A DNA stretch of 64,000 bases, from the NCBI GenBank assembly GCA_016743235.1, contig VRZD01000015.1:62001-126000 (forward strand). The letters are read 5' to 3'. This stretch comes from Pantanalinema sp. GBBB05 (GTDB lineage: Bacteria > Cyanobacteriota > Cyanobacteriia > Leptolyngbyales > Leptolyngbyaceae). This document shows positions 62,351-64,000 of the stretch, piece after piece. Within the stretch, counting starts at the first letter, position 1, and every line of letters starts with the position of its first letter. The notes beneath the pieces were generated by a model. The model was not told where the DNA came from, made no database searches, and saw nothing but the letters and a program-made list of their open reading frames with translations. A program made the translations under genes and the position numbers.

Positions 62351-64000
62351 ATGGAATTTGATTTTTTGCCCAAATTACCGAAATCCAATCTGGACGATCG
62401 CAGCTTTAAAGATCTGGTTGATGAGTGCATCCTCCGGATTCCCCGTTATTGCCCAGAGTGGACAAACTATAACCCCAGCGATCCCGGCATGACGCTGGTG
62501 GAGTTATTCGCCTGGTTAACCGATCAAATGTTGCTGCGGTTTAACCAGGTGCCACGTCGTAACTTTGTGGTTTTTCTAGAAATGTTAGGAGTCCGGTTGC
62601 AGGCAGCCGCGCCAGCCCACACGGAACTCACCTTTTATCTCAGTGCCGAGTTACCCCAGGTCTATCAAATTGCGGCGGGCACGGAGGTAGCCACATTACG
62701 GACTGAAACCGAAGAAGCGATCGTGTTTAGCACCGATCAGCCTCTGACCATCGGTAAACCACGCATTACTCAATTCCTCACTGCTGAACGAGCCGACCTG
62801 CAACCCCAAGTGCTGCGCGATCGCCTGACCAACCTGTGGACACAACAAAACGATGGCAGTTGGGAAGGACGCGATCAATTAGTATTTGAAGAATTGCCCC
62901 AACCGGGTAACTGTTTTTATTTGGTGCTAGATCCAGAATCACCGATCGCAGGGAATGTGTTAGCTCTCAAATTGCGTGGTGAAGCAGCCACCTCCACGGG
63001 GATCAATCCTGACCATCCCCCCAGGCGGTGGGAGGCGTGGAATGGGCAGGAGTGGCAACCTGTCTTACTGCAAGAGGGCGATGATAGTACACGGGGATTT
63101 AGCTTTGATGATATTGGTCAGCCAGCTTTAAACCCGATTCAGGAAGCAGATGTGGTGCTGCATTTGCCCCTCCAATTCCCAGCCACTTACTTTGCTACCT
63201 ATCACGGGCGTTGGTTGCGCTGTGTGTATACTCCTCCTGAAGGGCTGCAATCAGGTTATCTACGCTCACCCCGACTGATTGGCTTTGGCGTTCGGGCGAT
63301 CGGGGGTACGGTCACAGCCAGTCAATGTACGTTGATTCATGATGAATTAATTGGCACCAGTGATGGTAATCCTGGACAAACCTTTCAACTTCAAAGTGGC
63401 TCTATTCTGCCCCGCCAACCCGGCGAACATTTACTGGTGATTCCAGCCAATGGCTTACCAGAAGTGTGGCAAGAAGTCACAGATTTTGCGGATTCTGGAG
63501 CCAACGATCGCCATTACACTCTCGACTCCCTCACGGGTGAGCTGCAATTTGGACCCTTAATCCGAGAACCAGCCCAACTACGCGAACAAGCGCAATTTCG
63601 CGCCCGAACTCAGGTGCAGGGAGAAAGCGCCTTGCAGGTGATGGATCAAGCACTGGCGCTACAAACGATGGAGCGGCAGTATGGCGCGGTTCCCCCGCGA
63701 GGTGCTTTGTTAAAAATGGTCGCTTATCGGACAGGAGGCGGACGCAAAGGCAACGTGCAACGCGGGACCCTTCAGATTCCCAAGACGGCTGTTCCCTATG
63801 TCGATCGAGTCACGAACCACATTGCGGCTTACAGTGGGGCAGATGCGGAATCACTGGAAGATGCCGTGATTCGAGTGCCGCGTTTGTTGCGCACCCGCGA
63901 TCGGGCGGTGACTCCTGAAGATTTTGAAACCTTAACCCTCCAAGGGGGAGCCGGGGCAGTAGCTCGTACCTGTTGTTTACCACAGTCGGCTACTCATCCC
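62351..64000 (+). CDS. gpJ-like baseplate protein (Afp11-type), cut by the window edge
   Basis: The frame stays open to the last base (550 codons). The start at 62351 (MEFDFLPKLPKSNLDDR) has TAGGATG-like sequence at a suitable distance and matches family starts; an ATG three codons earlier is possible. Features are DLVDECILRIPRYCPEWTNY, DPGMTLVELFAWLTDQML, and later ESLEDAVIRVPRLLRTRDRA and VTPEDFETL, which are typical of baseplate assembly J proteins. It forms the wedge ring of the CIS baseplate. The C-terminal part lies beyond the window. Confidence 0.92.
   Translation, partial: MEFDFLPKLPKSNLDDRSFKDLVDECILRIPRYCPEWTNYNPSDPGMTLVELFAWLTDQMLLRFNQVPRRNFVVFLEMLGVRLQAAAPAHTELTFYLSAELPQVYQIAAGTEVATLRTETEEAIVFSTDQPLTIGKPRITQFLTAERADLQPQVLRDRLTNLWTQQNDGSWEGRDQLVFEELPQPGNCFYLVLDPESPIAGNVLALKLRGEAATSTGINPDHPPRRWEAWNGQEWQPVLLQEGDDSTRGFSFDDIGQPALNPIQEADVVLHLPLQFPATYFATYHGRWLRCVYTPPEGLQSGYLRSPRLIGFGVRAIGGTVTASQCTLIHDELIGTSDGNPGQTFQLQSGSILPRQPGEHLLVIPANGLPEVWQEVTDFADSGANDRHYTLDSLTGELQFGPLIREPAQLREQAQFRARTQVQGESALQVMDQALALQTMERQYGAVPPRGALLKMVAYRTGGGRKGNVQRGTLQIPKTAVPYVDRVTNHIAAYSGADAESLEDAVIRVPRLLRTRDRAVTPEDFETLTLQGGAGAVARTCCLPQSATHP

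Overview
This window is cyanobacterial chromosome. The HIP1 octamer GCGATCGC recurs throughout, and the left 17 kb carries a cyanobacterial nitrogen-fixation (nif) cluster. The gene order (nifB-fdxN-nifS-nifU reading left, nifP...nifE-nifN-nifX-DUF269-DUF683-nifW-hesA-hesB-fdxH-feoA-fdxB reading right) resembles that of filamentous non-heterocystous cyanobacteria such as Leptolyngbya boryana. The fdxN gene is uninterrupted. This placement is an inference from layout, not a species call. No rRNA, tRNA, CRISPR array or insertion sequence was recognised.

Region 1 (1-17.6 kb), nif genes. NifU and NifS build Fe-S clusters, NifB makes the FeMo-cofactor precursor, NifE/NifN/NifX carry cofactor assembly, NifW and several small conserved proteins are accessory, and FdxN, FdxH and FdxB are ferredoxins. 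nifHDK are not in the window; nifH probably lies left of nifU. Two gene-free control regions (about 4.4-5.2 kb and 6.2-6.75 kb) share TTGAGTAC/GAGTATTT-type repeats and perfect NtcA-type GTA-N8-TAC sites. The rightward nif run ends with a CBS-domain gene, a duplicated 75-base stem-loop and a strong hairpin terminator. A Nif11-type gene and a methyltransferase gene lie at the border.

Region 2 (17.7-41.1 kb), contractile injection system (CIS). A leftward operon encodes sheath, four tube-like proteins, a tail-assembly chaperone-like protein, a small protein, a tube adaptor, a VgrG-type spike and a PAAR-like tip. Between the last tube gene and the adaptor sits a translationally coupled 9.3-kb gene for a 3110-residue Gln/Ser-rich repeat protein, the most unusual object in the window. 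A divergent rightward set encodes the Pvc16/DUF4255-type terminator, a small protein and the AAA+ ATPase. A pseudokinase-membrane-periplasmic-binding-protein fusion lies at the far end.

Region 3 (41.2-60.0 kb), effector array. Four large CIS cargo candidates share an N-terminal module. Three of them carry a DUF4157 (HELTH) domain, and each has a different C-terminal domain. Three of these genes and one eroded gene remnant are preceded by copies of a conserved leader of about 105 bp. Interspersed are a candidate partner of the largest effector, a ParD/ParE-type toxin-antitoxin pair between 22-bp direct repeats, a secreted small protein and a methyltransferase-TPR protein.

Region 4 (60.2-64 kb). 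Two leftward membrane-protein genes (one YkvA/DUF1232) precede the baseplate genes: gp25-like and a gpJ-like gene that runs off the right edge. The rest of the baseplate and any tail fibre or tape-measure genes must lie beyond 64 kb.
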